Shown here piece by piece: positions 61,045 to 64,000 of a stretch of DNA of 64,000 nucleotides. Positions within the stretch are counted from its first letter, which is position 1. Each line of letters begins with the position of its first letter. Where the stretch lies: contig WSYC01000020.1 of the NCBI GenBank assembly GCA_009773635.1, positions 1 through 64,000 on the forward strand, in the 5' to 3' direction. Made by a program: the position numbers and the translations under genes. The notes below the pieces were generated by a model that was not told the origin of the DNA, did no database searches, and worked only from the letters and a program-made list of their open reading frames with translations. This DNA comes from Beijerinckiaceae bacterium (GTDB taxonomy: Bacteria > Pseudomonadota > Alphaproteobacteria > Rhizobiales > Beijerinckiaceae).

Positions 61045-64000
61045 CTATTCCAAAGGCTTGCCTGCACCAACCCCAATCCCTTTCACAATCCCATAGATCG
61101 CCGGAATGACGATAAGCGTGAGCAGTGTCGATGAGATCATGCCGCCGATCATCGGCACCGCGATGCGCTGCATGATCTCCGAGCCCGCGCCGGTGCTCCA
61201 GAGGATCGGGATCAGCCCGGCCATGATGGCGATGACCGTCATCATCTTGGGCCGGACGCGCTCAACCGCGCCGATCATGATCGCACGGTGAAGGTCAACG
61301 TGAATGAAAGGTCGACCTTCAGCGATACAAGCCGCCTTTGCCTCCTTCATCGCGTGATCGAGATAGATCAGCATGATGACGCCGGTTTCTGCTGCTACCC
61401 CCGCAAGCGCGATGAAGCCGACAGCCACAGCAACCGACATGTTGAACCCCATCCACCACATCAGCCACAACCCGCCGATGAGTGCGAAGGGCAGCGACAA
61501 CATGACGATGAGGGTTTCGGTGAGTGCCCGGAAATTGAGATAGAGCAGCAGGAAGATGATCATCAGCGTGAACGGCACGACGATCTTGAGCCGCGCCTCC
61601 GCGCGTTCGAGATATTCGAATTGTCCGCTCCATTGCACATAGGTTCCGGGCGAAAACTTCACTTTCCTGGCCACCGCAGCCCGCGCCTCCTCGACATAGC
61701 CACCGAGATCGCGCCCGGCCATATCAACGAAAATATAGACTGCAAGCTGGCCGTTTTCGGTGCGGATTGCGGTCGCTCCGCGTGTGAGCTTCACCTCCGC
61801 CACAGCGCCGAGCGGCACGAAGCCGCCTTTCGGCAGGGGAACCTGAACCTCGGTCGCAATCGCCTGCGGGCTTGAACGCAGATCGCGTGGGTAGCGAATA
61901 TTGATGCTGTAACGCTCGCGACCCTCGATCGTGCTGGTGACACTCTCGCCGCCGAGCGCGGAGGCGATGACATCCTGAACATCGCCGATCGTCAGCCCGT
62001 AGCGCCCGAGCTCGGCGCGATCGGGTACGATATCGAGGTAATAGCCGCCGATGACGCGCTCGGCATAGGCGCTCGATGTGCCGGGAACCGCCTTCACGAC
62101 AGCCTCGACCTGCCGCGAGAGCGCTTCGATCTCCGCAAGATCGGGGCCGAAGACCTTGATGCCGACGGGGGTGCGGATGCCGGTCGCCAGCATGTCGATG
62201 CGGGCGCGGATCGGCATCGTCCAGGCATTGGAAACGCCGGGGAATTGCAATGCCTTGTCCATCTCGGCCCGGAGGCGTTCCGTGGTGAGGCCCGGCCTCC
62301 ATTCGGATTTCGGCTTGAGGTTGATGATCGTTTCGAACATCTCCATCGGTGCAGGATCGGTCGCGGTCAGCGCCCTCCCGGCCTTGCCGAAGACCGATGC
62401 GACCTCGGGGAAGGATTTGATGATCCGGTCCTGCATCTGAAGGAGTTCCGCCGCTTTCGTTACGGAAAGGCCGGGCAAGGTCGTCGGCATATACATCAAG
62501 GTGCCCTCATCGAGGCTGGGCATGAATTCCGAGCCGATCTGCCGGGCCGGCCAAAGGCTGGCACCGAGAATGAGGAGTGCGATGAGGATCGTCAGTGTCT
62601 TGGCCTTGAGCACGCCCGCGATCACCGGGCGGTAAATCCAGATCAGGAAGCGGTTGATCGGGTTCTTGTGCTCGGGGATGATTTTCCCGCGCACGAAGAT
62701 CACCATCAGAGCCGGCACCAGCGTCAACGAAAGGAACGCCGCCGCCGCCATCGCGAAGGTTTTCGTGAAGGCGAGCGGGCTGAAGAGCCGCCCTTCCTGC
62801 GCCTCCAGCGTGAAGATTGGCAGGAAGGAGACGGTGATGATCAGGAGGCTGAAAAAGAGGGCTGGCCCGACTTCGCTCGCGGCTTCGATAAGAATCTCGA
62901 CACGCGATTTGCCCTCTGGCGCGCGCTCAAGGTGCTTGTGCGCATTCTCGATCATCACGATCGCCGCGTCGATCATCGCGCCGATTGCGATGGCGATCCC
63001 GCCAAGGCTCATGATGTTTGAACCAAGACCGATGAACTTCATCGCCGCGAAACTGATGAGGATGCCGACGGGCAGCATCAGGATCGCAACCAGGGCGCTT
63101 CTGAGATGGAGAAGGAACACGACACAAACCAGCGCGACGATGGCCATTTCCTCGATGAGTGTTGTTTTCAGGGTTTCGATGGCGCGGTTGATCAGTTCGG
63201 AGCGATCATAGACAGGGACGATCTCCACGCCCTTCGGCAGGCTCGGCAGGATTTCAGAGAGCCGCGCCTTGGCACTGGCAATCACCGAAAGCGCATTGGC
63301 ACCGAACCGCTGGATGACAATGCCGCTCGCGACCTCGCCCTCGCCGTTGAGTTCGGCAATGCCGCGCCGCTCGTCCGGCCCGAGTTCCACACGGGCGACA
63401 TCGCCAAGGCGCAGCGGCACCCCGGCTTCGCTTTTGAGGGTGATGCTCTCGATATCCGCGATGCTCCGTAGATACCCGCGCCCGCGTACCATGAACTCGA
63501 ATTCGGAGAGTTCGAGGCTACGCCCGCCGATATCGGCATTGCTGGCCCTGAGCACCTCTCGGATGCGGGAAACGGGGATGCCGAGCGCACGAAGCCGGTT
63601 CGGATCGACCACCACATTATACTGTTTCACAAAGCCGCCGACCGCAGCCACTTCGGCAACGCCTTCGGCTTTCGCTGCGGCAAAGCGGAGTTTCCAGTCC
63701 TGCAAGCTGCGGGTTTCGGCAAGGTTCATATCTTTGGCGATAACCGCGTATTGATAGACCCAACCCACGCCGGTCGCATCCGGACCGAGGGTCGGCGTCA
63801 CGCCGGTGGGAAGCCGCCGGGACGCGGCATTGAGGTATTCGAGCACGCGGCTTCGCGCCCAATACGGGTCCGTGCCGTCCTCGAAGATCACATAGACGAA
63901 GGAAACGCCGAAGAACGAGAACCCCCGCACCACCTTCGATTTTGGCACGGTGAGCATGGCGGTGGTGAGCGGATAGGTTACCTGATCCTCAACCACCTGC
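61045..64000 (-). CDS. cusA: CusA-type RND heavy-metal efflux pump, 5' end cut by window edge
   Basis: 985 codons are visible with the start beyond the right edge. It has RND efflux features: many TM segments, AIGAMIDAAIVMIENAHKHLERAPEG and AGVAAETGVIMLIYLDHA typical of the CusA (Cu/Ag) branch, plus NAWTMPIRARIDMLATGIRTPVGIK, with Met residues used for monovalent metal binding. It exports Cu(I)/Ag(I) across the envelope with CusB and CusC. It converges on merR with a 21-bp gap. Confidence 0.92.
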   Translation of the reverse strand, partial: QVVEDQVTYPLTTAMLTVPKSKVVRGFSFFGVSFVYVIFEDGTDPYWARSRVLEYLNAASRRLPTGVTPTLGPDATGVGWVYQYAVIAKDMNLAETRSLQDWKLRFAAAKAEGVAEVAAVGGFVKQYNVVVDPNRLRALGIPVSRIREVLRASNADIGGRSLELSEFEFMVRGRGYLRSIADIESITLKSEAGVPLRLGDVARVELGPDERRGIAELNGEGEVASGIVIQRFGANALSVIASAKARLSEILPSLPKGVEIVPVYDRSELINRAIETLKTTLIEEMAIVALVCVVFLLHLRSALVAILMLPVGILISFAAMKFIGLGSNIMSLGGIAIAIGAMIDAAIVMIENAHKHLERAPEGKSRVEILIEAASEVGPALFFSLLIITVSFLPIFTLEAQEGRLFSPLAFTKTFAMAAAAFLSLTLVPALMVIFVRGKIIPEHKNPINRFLIWIYRPVIAGVLKAKTLTILIALLILGASLWPARQIGSEFMPSLDEGTLMYMPTTLPGLSVTKAAELLQMQDRIIKSFPEVASVFGKAGRALTATDPAPMEMFETIINLKPKSEWRPGLTTERLRAEMDKALQFPGVSNAWTMPIRARIDMLATGIRTPVGIKVFGPDLAEIEALSRQVEAVVKAVPGTSSAYAERVIGGYYLDIVPDRAELGRYGLTIGDVQDVIASALGGESVTSTIEGRERYSINIRYPRDLRSSPQAIATEVQVPLPKGGFVPLGAVAEVKLTRGATAIRTENGQLAVYIFVDMAGRDLGGYVEEARAAVARKVKFSPGTYVQWSGQFEYLERAEARLKIVVPFTLMIIFLLLYLNFRALTETLIVMLSLPFALIGGLWLMWWMGFNMSVAVAVGFIALAGVAAETGVIMLIYLDHAMKEAKAACIAEGRPFIHVDLHRAIMIGAVERVRPKMMTVIAIMAGLIPILWSTGAGSEIMQRIAVPMIGGMISSTLLTLIVIPAIYGIVKGIGVGAGKPLE

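Noticed and set aside
1-64000. CRISPR arrays, tRNA and rRNA genes
   Set aside because: No regularly spaced repeats and no recognisable tRNA or rRNA sequence were seen by eye.

Overview
The window reads as a high-GC alphaproteobacterial chromosome or megaplasmid segment, most likely Hyphomicrobiales (Rhizobiales). This rests on an aerobic (CobG/CobN-type) cobalamin pathway in alphaproteobacterial gene order, a Mur/Fur-like regulator beside sitABCD, Zur/ZigA, BTLCP proteases and ArsR-rhodanese regulators. The genus cannot be fixed from sequence alone. No tRNA, rRNA or CRISPR array was seen.

1-15 kb is cobalamin biosynthesis. A leftward operon (DUF1636-cobW-cobN-cobG-cobH-cobI-cobJ) has nearly every junction as an ATGA or TGATG overlap and is preceded by a cobalamin riboswitch. 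cobL (cut by the left edge) and cobK flank it, with start codons on opposite strands sharing one CATG. cobO-cobQ run rightward; bluB, cobC and cobD run leftward. cobF, cobM, cobB, cobST and the late nucleotide-loop genes are not in the window.

15-19.5 kb holds a second cobalamin-riboswitch operon: a FecCD-type ABC importer (binding protein, permease, ATPase) followed by an unusual three-domain protein. It fuses a degenerate CbiX-like chelatase domain, a thioredoxin-fold [2Fe-2S] domain and a PCuAC-like metal-chaperone domain. This is the best candidate here for an undescribed system, possibly cobalt acquisition or delivery for B12 synthesis.

19.5-27 kb is metal homeostasis: a Zur-boxed ZigA-like GTPase with a decayed methyltransferase behind it, zur, a Mur/Fur-like regulator, and an outer-membrane protein leading into sitABCD. 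An intact IS3-family element with perfect 26-bp ends sits at 27.0-28.4 kb.

28-37 kb is accessory: three tautomerase-superfamily genes beside LysR or TetR regulators, a GGDEF-EAL protein, an MntA/HepT-like toxin-antitoxin pair, and a HigBA-like pair whose toxin gene carries a single nonsense codon. 37-41.4 kb is a phosphite uptake and oxidation operon, ptxABCD plus a LysR gene in the ptxE position. 41.5-45 kb is a probable reactive-sulfur module (ArsR-rhodanese, DsrE, MFS, thioredoxin, CcdA).

45-64 kb is a metal-resistance block: MerR with a MerF-like protein, YnfA, HupE with its membrane-anchored partner, a His-rich protein divergent from an InrS-like sensor and NreB-like exporter, copper genes (DUF2946, PCuAC, SCO1), cell-envelope genes, a MerR-controlled Zn/Cd/Pb P-type ATPase operon containing lspA, and a CusA-type RND pump cut by the right edge. 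The shared theme of the window is acquiring, sensing and exporting transition metals, with cobalt for B12 at one end and toxic metals at the other.
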